This document shows, in pieces, positions 50,168 through 58,967 of a stretch of 64,000 nucleotides of DNA. Every line of letters starts with the position of its first letter. The first letter of the stretch is position 1. This DNA is from Bacillota bacterium. GTDB lineage: Bacteria > Bacillota > Clostridia > Oscillospirales > CAG-382. The stretch lies in NCBI GenBank assembly GCA_029550965.1, contig JAKPGJ010000036.1:58138-122137 (forward strand), in the 5' to 3' direction. The translations under genes and the position numbers were made by a program. The notes beneath the pieces were generated by a model. That model was not told where the DNA came from. It saw nothing but the letters and a program-made list of their open reading frames with translations, and searched no databases.

Positions 50168-52273
50168 ATGACTGTCAATCTGAACGTCATCTTGGGTGCT
50201 TCAATCGGAATAGCCATCCTCTCTTTTTTGTTCGCGGCATGGCTGTTCAAATGGGTCAGTTCGCGTCCCTCGTCGAACCAGCGCATCGCTGAAGTCGGAA
50301 AACTCATCCGCAGCGGCGCGTATACCTTCATGAAAAAAGAGTATATCGCGCTATCCAAGTTCGCAGGGATCGCTGCTGTATTGATATTCATTTTCCTTCC
50401 CGAACCGATATGGAAAACCGATGTGGTTTTGGACAACGTCAAAATCACCATTGCGTATATAGTCGGTACAGCTTTTTCGGCATTTGCCGGTAAAATCGGT
50501 ATTGATATCGCTACCATAGCGAACGTTAAGGCTGCCGAGGCCGCAAAGCAGGGCATCAAACCCTCCTTCCTTGCCGGCTTCAGAGGCGGTTCGGTTATGG
50601 GTATGGCCGTTGTCGGAAGCAGCCTGCTCGGCGTAGCGCTGGTTTGGCTTTTAACCGGCGACGGAACCATCGCGCTCGGCTTCAGCTTCGGCGCAAGCTC
50701 GCTTGCGTTGTTCGCGAAAGCCGGCGGCGGTATTTTTACCAAAACCGCGGACATCAGCGCAGACCTTGTCGGCAAGGTTGAGCTGGGCATTCCGGAAGAC
50801 GACCCGCGAAATCCCGCCGTTATCGCGGATAACGTCGGCGACAACGTCGGCGACGTCGCAGGAATGGGCGCCGACCTCTTCGATTCCAACGTTGCTTCCA
50901 TGGTCGCGGCGCTGGTTATGGCATCTACCCTGCCGAACAGAGATTTAAACATCGCGCTCGTATTCTGCTACGCTGCGATCGGTCTGCTTTCGTCTATCAT
51001 CGGCGTTGCCTGCGCTCGAATGGGTAAAAAAGGTACGCCTACCCGCGCGCTCAACACCAGTACTTACCTGACCACCGCGATTTACGCAGTTCTGTCTGCG
51101 GCTGTAACGGCCTTGTTTGATTTCTCGGCGATCGGAAACAACGGCGAATGGCGCATCTGGGGCGCTTCCTTCTTAGGTCTTCTGGTCGGCGTCATTGTCG
51201 GTATTTCAACCGACTACTTTACGGACGATACCAAAAAACCGGTTCATAACCTTGCGAAAGCGTCCGAATCCGGACCTGCGTTTACCATTCTTTCCGGTTT
51301 CTCGTACGGTATGCTTTCCGCGCTTCCTTCGATGGTTGGCATCGCTATTTCTGCGCTGGTTTCATACAAGCTCTGCGAGCCGATTGGCGAAGGATACGCG
51401 TTCTTCGGCATTTCCATGGCCGCGGTCGGCATGCTTTCCATCGTCGGCATGATTATTTCCAACGACGCATACGGACCCATTGTCGATAACGCAAGAGGTC
51501 TTGCGGAAATGGGCAATCTCGGCGAAGAAGTGCTTGAGATTACCGACCAGCTCGACAGCGCCGGCAACACGGTTAAAGCGATTACCAAAGGCTTCGCGAT
51601 TGGCGCCGCCGGACTTACGGTTATTTCCCTGCTCGGCGCATTCATGAGCGAAGTAAACGAAGCGGCCAAAAAACTGGGCGAAGAGCTGCTCTCCGGCTTT
51701 GATATCACCAACCCGACCGTGTTCTTCGGACTGCTCATCGGCGCGGCTATTCCGGCGGTGTTCTCTGCAATGCTGATTCTCGGCGTTGACCGCAACGCGC
51801 AGCGCATGGTTGCTGAGATTCACAGACAGTTTAAGGAAATCATAGGTCTTCGTGAAGGCAAAGAAGGCGTTACGCCCGAATACGATAAATGTATCGCCAT
51901 CGCGACTATCGGCGCGCTTAGAGAATTAATCCCCGCCGGCCTTGCGGCTATCGTTGCGACGCTTTTAGTCGGCTTTATCGGCGGCGTTCAGGCAATCGGC
52001 GGATTTATTACCGGCAATATCGTCAGCGGCCTTCTGCTTTCGCTTTTGATGTCCAACTCCGGAGGACTTTGGGACAACGGCAAAAAGTATGTCGAGGCCG
52101 GCAACCACGGCGGAAAAGGTTCGCCCGCACATAAGGCTGCCGTAGTCGGCGACACCGTCGGCGACCCGTTCAAGGATACAGCCGGACCTTCCATCAACAC
52201 GCAGATTACGGTTGTATCGCTGGTTTCATCCCTGATGGCTACGCTGTTCCTGCAGTTTAGTATATTCGGCTAA
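50168..52273 (+). CDS. hppA: Membrane-bound proton-translocating pyrophosphatase
   Basis: Couples pyrophosphate hydrolysis to ion export. About 16 membrane helices; the substrate site shows IPEDDPRNPAVIADNVGDNVGDVAGMGADLFDS and KAAVVGDTVGDPFKDTAGPS. The cation-specificity segment reads GNTVKAITKG with Lys470 and Thr473; Lys at this place marks the K+-independent class, all known members of which pump H+ rather than Na+. About 701 residues fit. ATG 50168 has GGAG nine bases upstream; the reading from 50102 adds an unlikely N-terminus and starts inside the promoter. Confidence 0.92.
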   Translation: MTVNLNVILGASIGIAILSFLFAAWLFKWVSSRPSSNQRIAEVGKLIRSGAYTFMKKEYIALSKFAGIAAVLIFIFLPEPIWKTDVVLDNVKITIAYIVGTAFSAFAGKIGIDIATIANVKAAEAAKQGIKPSFLAGFRGGSVMGMAVVGSSLLGVALVWLLTGDGTIALGFSFGASSLALFAKAGGGIFTKTADISADLVGKVELGIPEDDPRNPAVIADNVGDNVGDVAGMGADLFDSNVASMVAALVMASTLPNRDLNIALVFCYAAIGLLSSIIGVACARMGKKGTPTRALNTSTYLTTAIYAVLSAAVTALFDFSAIGNNGEWRIWGASFLGLLVGVIVGISTDYFTDDTKKPVHNLAKASESGPAFTILSGFSYGMLSALPSMVGIAISALVSYKLCEPIGEGYAFFGISMAAVGMLSIVGMIISNDAYGPIVDNARGLAEMGNLGEEVLEITDQLDSAGNTVKAITKGFAIGAAGLTVISLLGAFMSEVNEAAKKLGEELLSGFDITNPTVFFGLLIGAAIPAVFSAMLILGVDRNAQRMVAEIHRQFKEIIGLREGKEGVTPEYDKCIAIATIGALRELIPAGLAAIVATLLVGFIGGVQAIGGFITGNIVSGLLLSLLMSNSGGLWDNGKKYVEAGNHGGKGSPAHKAAVVGDTVGDPFKDTAGPSINTQITVVSLVSSLMATLFLQFSIFG

Positions 52274-52287
52274 TTCTAAAAAACGAA

Positions 52288-52315
52288 ACCCGGAACGGCT
52301 ATCACCGTTCCGGGT
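52288..52315. terminator. Terminator between hppA and the convergent response regulator gene
   Basis: Perfect 11-bp stem ACCCGGAACGG/CCGTTCCGGGT with a six-base loop. The T-run is better on the minus strand (TTTCGTTTTTT), so it mainly serves the regulator gene. Confidence 0.85.
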
Positions 52316-52333
52316 GTTATTATGCATCTATCC

Positions 52334-53038
52334 TTAATCAGGCTCAGCCATTCTGTATCCGACGCCGACCACCGTAAAAATATATTTGGGACGGTTGGGC
52401 TCCGGTTCCAGTTTTTTTCGGATATTCGCGATATTGACCCGCAATATCTGATTGTCTGATTTTGAGTAAGGCCCCCAGATGTTTTTAATGATGTAATCAT
52501 ATGTAAGCACTTTGCCGGGATAGCGGCCCAGCAGCGAAACAATCTTGTACTCGTTGAGCGTAAGATGTATGTTTTTGCCGGATACCAATACCCGCTGCTT
52601 GTCAAAGTCTATGGTCAGTTCGCCGCAGACGTACTTCCCTTTCGGAATTTTCAGCTCGTCCTCCGAGTTCCGCCTGTGCCGCAGCGCGGCCCGGATTCTT
52701 GCCAAAAGCTCGCTGGTTCCGAAAGGCTTGGTGATATAGTCGTCCGCGCCGGCGTCCAAAGCCTGCACTTTGTCGCGCTCTTTGTTCCGCGCGGAAACGA
52801 CGATGATTGGAATCAACGACCATTCGCGCACGCTCTTTATCAGCTTCAGGCCGTCCGTATCGGGCAGAGTAAGGTCCAGCAGAACCAGGTCCGGACAGCT
52901 GGTTGTTAGAACCGACAACGCCTGCGAACCGGTATTTGCTGTTAAAACGCTGTAATTGTTGGCAGTCAAAACGGTACTCAAAAGATGCCTGATGCTGCTG
53001 TCGGCATCCACGATCAGAATGCTTTCGTTGTGATTCAT
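52334..53038 (-). CDS. OmpR/KdpE-type response regulator (orphan)
   Basis: Receiver domain (about residues 6-117) with phospho-acceptor in DLVLLDLTLPDTDG and conserved Lys in DYITKPFGTSELLARI; the usual acidic pair reads IVDADSS instead of DDE. A winged-helix DNA-binding domain follows (about 135-232: LTLNEYKIVSLLGRYPGKVLT, NIRKKLEPEPNRPKYIFTVVGVGYR). Best overall resemblance is to KdpE. No histidine kinase is adjacent. Start ATG 53038 has only a distant GGAGG; upstream ATGs exist in frame (53059, 53071), so the N-terminus is uncertain. Confidence 0.85.
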   Translation of the reverse strand: MNHNESILIVDADSSIRHLLSTVLTANNYSVLTANTGSQALSVLTTSCPDLVLLDLTLPDTDGLKLIKSVREWSLIPIIVVSARNKERDKVQALDAGADDYITKPFGTSELLARIRAALRHRRNSEDELKIPKGKYVCGELTIDFDKQRVLVSGKNIHLTLNEYKIVSLLGRYPGKVLTYDYIIKNIWGPYSKSDNQILRVNIANIRKKLEPEPNRPKYIFTVVGVGYRMAEPD

Positions 53039-53287
53039 ATCCGAATCTGCATCCTCCATAAAAATCATCAATATTGCACAAGCAAAAAAGAAAAAACGCT
53101 ATGGAAAGTACTGATGGTTGCTGGGGGTCAGACAGGAATGCTATTTTTAGCATTCTATCATACTTATGAAAAAAAATAAAGAGAAATATATCATAATTTT
53201 TATATTTTTATTTCGGCGAAAAATGCAAAGATGATATAAAGAAACAAGATATTTTTGCTAATAATTTATAAAAAGAATCGTTCGGTA
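53039..53287. other. Intergenic region between the divergent response regulator and decarboxylase-beta genes
   Basis: About 340 bases separate the two start codons. I see a small inverted repeat (AATGCTA/TAGCATT at 53137-53154) and AT-rich sequence. No ORF with a ribosome binding site and no recognisable RNA were seen. Confidence 0.5.
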
Positions 53288-53316
53288 TTGCTTTTTAAAC
53301 GACAAAATGATATAGT
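53288..53316 (+). promoter_or_regulatory. Sigma-A type promoter for the second decarboxylase-beta gene
   Basis: TTGCTT (53288-53293), 17-base spacer, TATAGT (53311-53316), 61 bases before the start. Confidence 0.55.
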
Positions 53317-53377
53317 AATATGAGCAAAAATGGTACTAAAATCTACAGAAATGCAGCAAGCGAAAGGAACGTAGAAC

Positions 53378-54529
53378 ATGGATTTTTTGCAAAACTTTTT
53401 ACCCCAATTGATTAAATATGACGTTACCGATTGGGCAAAAATGGTGGCTATGTGGATTGTTGGCGGAATCCTGATTTATCTGGCCATCAAGAAAGACATG
53501 GAACCCGCCCTCTTACTCCCCATGGGGTTTGGCGCAATTTTGGTAAACCTGCCGCTTTCCGGCGCAGTTGAGCAGGTTGTTGACGGCGTAACCGAAGCCG
53601 GTCCGCTTACAGATTTGTTCAGAGCCGGTATCGAGAACGAGCTTTTCCCGCTTATTCTCTTTATCGGAATCGGAGCAATGATAGACTTTTCGCCTTTGAT
53701 TTCGAATCCGAAGTTAATGATATTCGGCGCCGCTGCGCAGTTCGGTATATTCGTAACGTTGGCGTTGGCTTTGTTGTTAGGATTTGATATCAACGATGCA
53801 GCTTCTGCTGCTGCAATCGGCGCTGCAGACGGTCCGACTTCCATATTTATTTCGATGAAGTTTAAGTCAAACTACTTCCCCGCGATCATGGTTGCGGCAT
53901 ACTCTTACATGGCGCTTGTGCCGATTATTCAGCCGCCGGTTATCCGCGCGATTACGACCAAAAAAGAGCGCCTGATCAGAATGCCGTATCAGCAGAAAGA
54001 AGTATCCAGAACCACGCTGATTCTTTTCCCGATCGTAATCACAATCGTCGCTGGAATCGTAGCGCCGAAGTCCGTAGCGCTTGTCGGATTTTTGATGTTC
54101 GGCAACCTGATAAGAGCCTGCGGCGTGCTTGACAATCTTTCCGAAACAGCGCAGAACGCGCTCGCAAACCTTGTTACGATTCTGCTCGGTATCGCGGTTG
54201 CTTCGCAGATGGCGGCAGACAAGTTCGTAACCTGGGATACATTAAAGATTTTGCTTTTGGGTCTTGTGGCGTTCATCTTCGATACGGTCGGCGGCGTTAT
54301 GCTTGCGAAATTTATCAATCTCTTCTCTAAGAATAAAATCAATCCTATGATCGGCGCATGCGGTATTTCTGCGTTCCCGATGTCGGCGCGCGTTATTCAT
54401 AAGATGGGGCTCAAAGAGGACAACCAGAACTTCCTGCTGATGCACGCGATCGGCGTCAACGTATCCGGTCAGATTTCGTCCGTTATCGCCGGCGGTCTTA
54501 TTCTGAGTCTGTTTGCACAATACGTATAA
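53378..54529 (+). CDS. Second Na+-translocating decarboxylase beta subunit (OadB paralogue)
   Basis: Polytopic membrane protein with the same landmarks as OadB at 19228-20418: [51 protein letters not shown] and GACGISAFPMSARVI. The 383 residues fit. No carboxyltransferase or biotin carrier is nearby. It may share the alpha subunit of the first operon, serve a different acyl-CoA decarboxylase encoded elsewhere, or act as a Na+ transporter. GAAAGGA precedes ATG 53378, and a 40-residue OadG-like gene follows 36 bases later. Confidence 0.9.
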   Translation: MDFLQNFLPQLIKYDVTDWAKMVAMWIVGGILIYLAIKKDMEPALLLPMGFGAILVNLPLSGAVEQVVDGVTEAGPLTDLFRAGIENELFPLILFIGIGAMIDFSPLISNPKLMIFGAAAQFGIFVTLALALLLGFDINDAASAAAIGAADGPTSIFISMKFKSNYFPAIMVAAYSYMALVPIIQPPVIRAITTKKERLIRMPYQQKEVSRTTLILFPIVITIVAGIVAPKSVALVGFLMFGNLIRACGVLDNLSETAQNALANLVTILLGIAVASQMAADKFVTWDTLKILLLGLVAFIFDTVGGVMLAKFINLFSKNKINPMIGACGISAFPMSARVIHKMGLKEDNQNFLLMHAIGVNVSGQISSVIAGGLILSLFAQYV

Positions 54530-54565
54530 GTTTTGACTACAGATTCAATATAAAAGGAGCTTAAA

Positions 54566-54688
54566 ATGGAGAACTTAATAAAGGTATTGCCAAGTCTGTT
54601 GGGCTGCATTGTCGGAATATTCGTTGTATCCGGCGTCATTATCGGGATAACATCTCTTCTGAACAAAATTACGGAAAAAAAGAATTAA
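54566..54688 (+). CDS. 40-residue OadG-like single-pass membrane protein
   Basis: MENLIKVLPSLLGCIVGIFV, then VSGVIIGITSLLNKITEKKN. One membrane helix (about residues 9-30) followed by a short basic tail, the layout of OadG-type gamma subunits reduced to the membrane anchor. AAAAGGAG lies six bases before ATG 54566, a strong start. It lies 36 bases after the orphan OadB and before pit, which is the usual place for an OadG partner. Too short for default gene finders. Confidence 0.75.
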   Translation: MENLIKVLPSLLGCIVGIFVVSGVIIGITSLLNKITEKKN

Positions 54689-54712
54689 AACGCTCAAAAA
54701 AGGGTTAATTTA

Positions 54713-55762
54713 ATGGATATCAGCTTTACTGAATTTATACGTCAGTTGGAAAACCCGGCTCTTGCCGTGACCGTTCTGTTGACGCTCGGCGTTGTCTTCG
54801 TGAACGGCTGGACGGACGCGCCGAACGCCATCGCAACCTGCATTTCGACCCGTTCCATCGGTCCGAGAGCGGCGATTGTCATGGCGGCGGTTTTCAACTT
54901 CTTAGGCGTACTTTTCATGAGCTTGCTAAACGCCTCTGTCGCGACGACAATAACGCATATGGTCAATTTTCAGGGCAATACGCAGATTTCTCTAATTGCC
55001 CTTTGCGCAGCGCTGCTCGCGATTGTTGTCTGGGCGGTTGCCGCATGGTATTTTGGGATTCCGACAAGCGAGAGCCACGCGCTGATCGCCGGAATCTCCG
55101 GCGCGGCGATCGCCTTGCAGGGCGGCTTTTCCGGCATCAACGGCAGCGAGTGGATGAAGGTTATCTACGGATTGTTCCTTTCCACCATCGTCGGTTTCGG
55201 CGGCGGCTGGCTGATCGTTTCCCTTGTAAAACTTATCTGCCAAAAAATGGACCGCCGCAGAACCAACTCGTTTTTCAAAGGTGCGCAGATCGTCGGCGGC
55301 GCTTCGATGGCGTTCATGCACGGCGCGCAGGACGGTCTGAAGTTCATGGGCGTATTGATTCTTGGCGTTTATCTGAACAACGGCTATGAAAGCACCAGCG
55401 ACGTGCAGCCGATGCTTTGGATGATGGTTCTGTGCTCGGTTATCATGGCTGTCGGCACTTCCATCGGCGGCTACAGAATTATAAAAGCCGTCGGAATGGA
55501 TATGGTAAAACTGGAGAAATATCAGGGTTTTTCAGCCGATATGGCCGGCGCGCTGTGCCTGCTATTAAACTCCGTGTTCGGCATTCCGGTCAGCACGACC
55601 CATACGAAAACGCTTGCGATTATGGGCGTCGGCGCCGAGAAGCGTTTTTCCGCCGTAAACTGGAACGTCGCGAAGGAAATGGTGCTTACCTGGATCTTCA
55701 CCTTCCCCGGCTGCGGCATTCTTGGATATTTGTTTGCGCGTGTGTTTATACTGTTATTTTAA
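54713..55762 (+). CDS. pit: Inorganic phosphate transporter, PiT family
   Basis: Low-affinity phosphate symporter in the membrane. The duplicated PiT signature is seen as FVNGWTDAPNAIATCIS (about residues 27-43) and AFMHGAQDGLKFMGVL (about 201-216), with PTSESHALIAGISGA and PVSTTHTKTLAIMGVG. Ten membrane helices are expected over 349 residues. AAGGG precedes ATG 54713. It is followed after 19 bases by a DUF47 gene, the standard Pit accessory. Confidence 0.94.
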   Translation: MDISFTEFIRQLENPALAVTVLLTLGVVFVNGWTDAPNAIATCISTRSIGPRAAIVMAAVFNFLGVLFMSLLNASVATTITHMVNFQGNTQISLIALCAALLAIVVWAVAAWYFGIPTSESHALIAGISGAAIALQGGFSGINGSEWMKVIYGLFLSTIVGFGGGWLIVSLVKLICQKMDRRRTNSFFKGAQIVGGASMAFMHGAQDGLKFMGVLILGVYLNNGYESTSDVQPMLWMMVLCSVIMAVGTSIGGYRIIKAVGMDMVKLEKYQGFSADMAGALCLLLNSVFGIPVSTTHTKTLAIMGVGAEKRFSAVNWNVAKEMVLTWIFTFPGCGILGYLFARVFILLF

Positions 55763-55781
55763 GGCTATTGGAGGACAATAA

Positions 55782-56405
55782 ATGCCAAAAAAGAAGGATA
55801 ACGAATATTACATCGGCTTTGTGGAATGCGTCGGCTACTCCTGCAAAGCTGCTGCAATGTTAAAAGAATCGCTTGTCAACTTCAAGGTGGACAAGCTCGC
55901 CGAAAATATGAATGCGCTGCACGCGGTCGAACATTCTGCCGACGCAAGAAAGCATCAGATCATGAAAAAGCTGGTGAAAGAGTTTATCACCCCCATCGAG
56001 CGCGAGGATATCATGTCTTTGTGCGACAAGATAGACGACGTCACCGACGCGATCGACGACGTTCTGATGCGCATTTATATGAACAATATCACGAGAATCC
56101 GCGACGACGTTATTCCGTTTACGGATTTGATTATAAAATGCTGCGACATCTTAAAGCAGATTATGGACGAGTTCCCCAACTTCAAGAAATCGAATTCGCT
56201 TATGCAGCATATCATCACGCTGAACACGCTTGAGGAAGAGGGCGACCGCTTGTATATGACGGCGATGCGCCGCCTTCATACTCAGTCGGCCGACCCGGTT
56301 GAAATCATTACCTGGCGCGAGGTTTACGAGTTTCTTGAGAAATGCTGCGACGCCTGCGAGCATGCGGCGGACGTCGTCGAGAGCGTTATCATGAAGAACA
56401 CATAA
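55782..56405 (+). CDS. DUF47 family (PhoU-like) phosphate transport accessory protein
   Basis: All-helical cytosolic protein that resembles PhoU and is usually encoded with PiT transporters. Visible pattern: VEHSADARKHQIMKKLVKEFITPIEREDIMSLCDKIDDVTDAIDDV, typical of the family (quoted in parts: EHSADARKHQIM and DKIDDVTDAIDDV), and CCDACEHAADVVESV at the end. The 207 residues fit. TTGGAGG precedes ATG 55782. Confidence 0.93.
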   Translation: MPKKKDNEYYIGFVECVGYSCKAAAMLKESLVNFKVDKLAENMNALHAVEHSADARKHQIMKKLVKEFITPIEREDIMSLCDKIDDVTDAIDDVLMRIYMNNITRIRDDVIPFTDLIIKCCDILKQIMDEFPNFKKSNSLMQHIITLNTLEEEGDRLYMTAMRRLHTQSADPVEIITWREVYEFLEKCCDACEHAADVVESVIMKNT

Positions 56406-56497
56406 AACCGACAAAAACCGGATGAAACGAACCATTGCCTCTATTATAATGAGTTTGCCTGTATCAGGTAAATTCTTTATATTGGAGGTTATTTTTT

Positions 56498-57463
56498 TTG
56501 TCATCGATCCGTCTCAACGGAATCGACGTTTCACGCTGGCAGGGCAAAATCGACTGGCAAAAGGTCAGGCAGAGCGGCGTCGATTTCGCGTTCATCAAAT
56601 GCTCGCAGGGCGGCAGCGTCTCTGCGGCCGCCATCAGTCCGTTTACGGATTCGTATTTTAAGACGAATATCGAGGGCGCGTACGCGGCCGGCGTCCAATG
56701 CGGCGTATATCACTATCTGACCGGCACGACGCACGAGGACGTAATCAAAGAAGCCGAATATGTCGCGCGCATCCTCGCGCCTTATAAAAGCATGATTTCC
56801 TTCCCAGTCGCGCTGCGTTTTGAGGAATCGCGCTATACTGTCTTTCACAAAACATACAACGCGATACTGATTCGGCTGTTTACCGACGTGATCCGAAACG
56901 CAGGATACGCGCCGATGCTGTACGCGCCTAAAAGTTTTCTCAAAAACTTCATCGATATGTCCTCGCTCGGCGACCTGGACGTCTGGTACGCGCGGTATTA
57001 CGCGCCCAGAAGCTGCGGGAAAGCGCCGGACGACATCCCTAAAATTACGGTCTGGCAGTGGACAGGCTCAGGCCGCGTCGACGGGATAAGCGGATGCGTG
57101 AATTTAAACGTCGCCTTCTTTGATTACGGCAAAAAAGCCGAACCGCAAACGGAAAATGAGAATAAAGAACCGCCGGCAGAGCCGGCGGAAAACGAAAGCG
57201 ACGAAAACCCCTTCTCACTCGGCGACGTCGTGACCATAAAAGAATCCGCGACGCATTATTATGACAGCGGCGCGGTGATCCCAGCCTGGGTAAAATACGA
57301 TTACGACCATATCGTTACAAAAGACACTTACTACAACAAAAAAGTCTATAAAGGCGGCAGCCTGTGCATATTGCTGGGCAAGAAAATCAGCCGCAAAACC
57401 GGCAAAACCGTCGCTGGCATCAATATGTGGATAGCGGTAGAGAATCTTAATAAAAAGAAGTAA
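56498..57463 (+). CDS. GH25 lysozyme-like protein with altered active-site Asp and C-terminal SH3-like domain
   Basis: GH25 muramidases cut the MurNAc-GlcNAc bond. The catalytic domain (about residues 7-205) opens with GIDVSRWQGKIDW (Asp10), continues with YAAGVQCGVYHYL and ends with VWQWTGSGRVDGISG. The usual LDxE motif reads ALRFEES: Arg107 replaces the conserved Asp, while Glu109 remains. A Glu/Pro linker leads to a C-terminal SH3-like domain (about 235-318) of the type seen in clostridial endolysins. There is no signal peptide. TTG 56498 has GGAGG nine bases upstream. Activity may be changed or lost. Confidence 0.85.
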   Translation: MSSIRLNGIDVSRWQGKIDWQKVRQSGVDFAFIKCSQGGSVSAAAISPFTDSYFKTNIEGAYAAGVQCGVYHYLTGTTHEDVIKEAEYVARILAPYKSMISFPVALRFEESRYTVFHKTYNAILIRLFTDVIRNAGYAPMLYAPKSFLKNFIDMSSLGDLDVWYARYYAPRSCGKAPDDIPKITVWQWTGSGRVDGISGCVNLNVAFFDYGKKAEPQTENENKEPPAEPAENESDENPFSLGDVVTIKESATHYYDSGAVIPAWVKYDYDHIVTKDTYYNKKVYKGGSLCILLGKKISRKTGKTVAGINMWIAVENLNKKK

Positions 57464-57465
57464 AA

Positions 57466-57494
57466 AAAAGCCGGGTTTCTACCCGGCTTTTCTC
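57466..57494. terminator. Bidirectional terminator after the GH25 gene
   Basis: Perfect 11-bp stem AAAAGCCGGGT/ACCCGGCTTTT with TTCT loop; T-runs on both strands. Serves the convergent 57514-58119 gene as well. Confidence 0.9.
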
Positions 57495-57513
57495 TATTCG
57501 GAACAGCAACGCT

Positions 57514-58119
57514 TTAATCTTTTTTTCTTTTAAAATGCATAAAGGATAATATGCAGACCGGCAGAAAATACAGGCACCACGCTTCGAGAATTAGGGTTCC
57601 CGCCAGGTCGCCGCCGGTCATACCGGGTTTGAATAAACCGAGCATCGGCGCGATAAAGCAGCTTACCGCGAAAACTCCGTGTATCCGCAACAGGATTTTC
57701 AGTATTTGGTCGGCTTTCCGCCCGCTTTTTATGACAAAGGAAATAAAGAATGTCGAAAGCGACATAAAGCAATATCCGAGAAGGTCATAGTTGAAAAAAA
57801 GTCCGAACCGCTTGAAATCCAGCAGATTCAGGGTCTGCTCTTCCAAAGAAAACATTCGAACCGTAGTAAGCTGCGCAAAATAAACCGTCAACACCATTGC
57901 GGTATAGACAGATGCGAACGCAACGGCGGTGTATCTGAAACTTTTTTCTTCGGTTTTGCCGTACGCAGCGAACGCGCAAATCATCGGCAGGAACCCGAAG
58001 GCGATAAAACAGCCCGACAAATAGCTTCCGATATCGCTGGCAAATAGCATGGAAATGGAAAAGCCGAGAACCGATATAAAGGTAACTGCCGACGAATACA
58101 TGCCAAGGTTTCGATTCAT
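57514..58119 (-). CDS. Six-helix membrane protein of unknown function
   Basis: A 201-residue protein with about six membrane helices (about residues 8-25, 30-50, 62-85, 105-128, 140-162, 172-195). I recall similar short membrane proteins in Clostridia with the MFSLEEQTLNLLDF segment between helices 3 and 4 but no function. GGAG lies 11 bases before ATG 58119. It follows the MgtC-like gene by 21 bases in the same direction, so both may be on one transcript. Confidence 0.7.
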   Translation of the reverse strand: MNRNLGMYSSAVTFISVLGFSISMLFASDIGSYLSGCFIAFGFLPMICAFAAYGKTEEKSFRYTAVAFASVYTAMVLTVYFAQLTTVRMFSLEEQTLNLLDFKRFGLFFNYDLLGYCFMSLSTFFISFVIKSGRKADQILKILLRIHGVFAVSCFIAPMLGLFKPGMTGGDLAGTLILEAWCLYFLPVCILSFMHFKRKKD

Positions 58120-58140
58120 TGATTTTGCATCTCCTGCTCT

Positions 58141-58836
58141 TTACTTGATCTCGATTGCAAAGGAAACGTCCGGAATTTCGGCGATTTCCTGAATAACCTG
58201 TTTTTTCTCGACGCCTTTGCCGAACAGCAGCGTGACTTCCAGCCCAAGGCTGTTCACAATGCCGCTGCGCGCCGGCGTAATCTCCAGCCGCGAAATCTTG
58301 TTGCCTTTGCTGGTAATGATGTCAACCACTTCGTTCGCTTTGTTGACATCTTTGATTTCAATATACAGTTCTATGTTTCTGTTCTTGCCGACTACAACGT
58401 TTTCAAAACGGCTCAAATAAACGATCGTAAGCACGCAAATAGCCGTGCAGATGATCGCCGCTTCATAGTATCCGATGCCGATGGCAAGCCCGATTGCCGC
58501 GGTTGTCCAGAGACCGGCCGCGGTCGTCAGCCCTTTGACGTGCGTGTTTCCGGTAATCAGGATGGTTCCGACGCCGAGGAAACCGATGCCGGAAATGACC
58601 TGCGCGCCGATTCTGAGCGGGTCGGAATTGACTTTTAGCGTCTGAACCGCAAAAAGCCCGGTCATGACCGTCATCGCCGCGCCGAGACAGACTAAAATAT
58701 GCGTTCTAAGACCTGCCGCGCGTCCGCGCTTGCCGCGTTCCATACCGATCATGCCGCCGCACAAAAACGCCAGCGCAAGCCTTAGTATCATGGAAACTAT
58801 GTTAAATTCGCGCAAGTAGTTCAAAATGTCATTCAT
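58141..58836 (-). CDS. MgtC/SapB family membrane protein
   Basis: MgtC proteins affect Mg2+ homeostasis, ATP synthase or phosphate uptake. The N-terminal membrane part has four to five helices with ALAFLCGGMIGMERG, GLRTHILVCLGAA and GIGFLGVGTIL; a cytosolic ACT-like C-terminal domain (about residues 150-231) follows. The 231 residues fit. Its closeness to the Pit genes is suggestive but on the other strand. The AAGAGG upstream abuts ATG 58836, so the true start may be a few codons later. Confidence 0.9.
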   Translation of the reverse strand: MNDILNYLREFNIVSMILRLALAFLCGGMIGMERGKRGRAAGLRTHILVCLGAAMTVMTGLFAVQTLKVNSDPLRIGAQVISGIGFLGVGTILITGNTHVKGLTTAAGLWTTAAIGLAIGIGYYEAAIICTAICVLTIVYLSRFENVVVGKNRNIELYIEIKDVNKANEVVDIITSKGNKISRLEITPARSGIVNSLGLEVTLLFGKGVEKKQVIQEIAEIPDVSFAIEIK

Positions 58837-58967
58837 CCTCTTATGTCTGATATATAATTACAGTAATTATATATTTTACTCCTTCGAATTTAATGCCTTT
58901 TCTTGAGTTTATAATAATGATTTAACCAGCCTTGAACGTAATACTCGTCAATGAACACAAATTTCGA

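Noticed and set aside
53100..53180. Possible small structured RNA (SRP-like) in the intergenic region
   Set aside because: Only a 7-bp hairpin is visible; the conserved SRP Alu or GGAA/GCAG core is absent.
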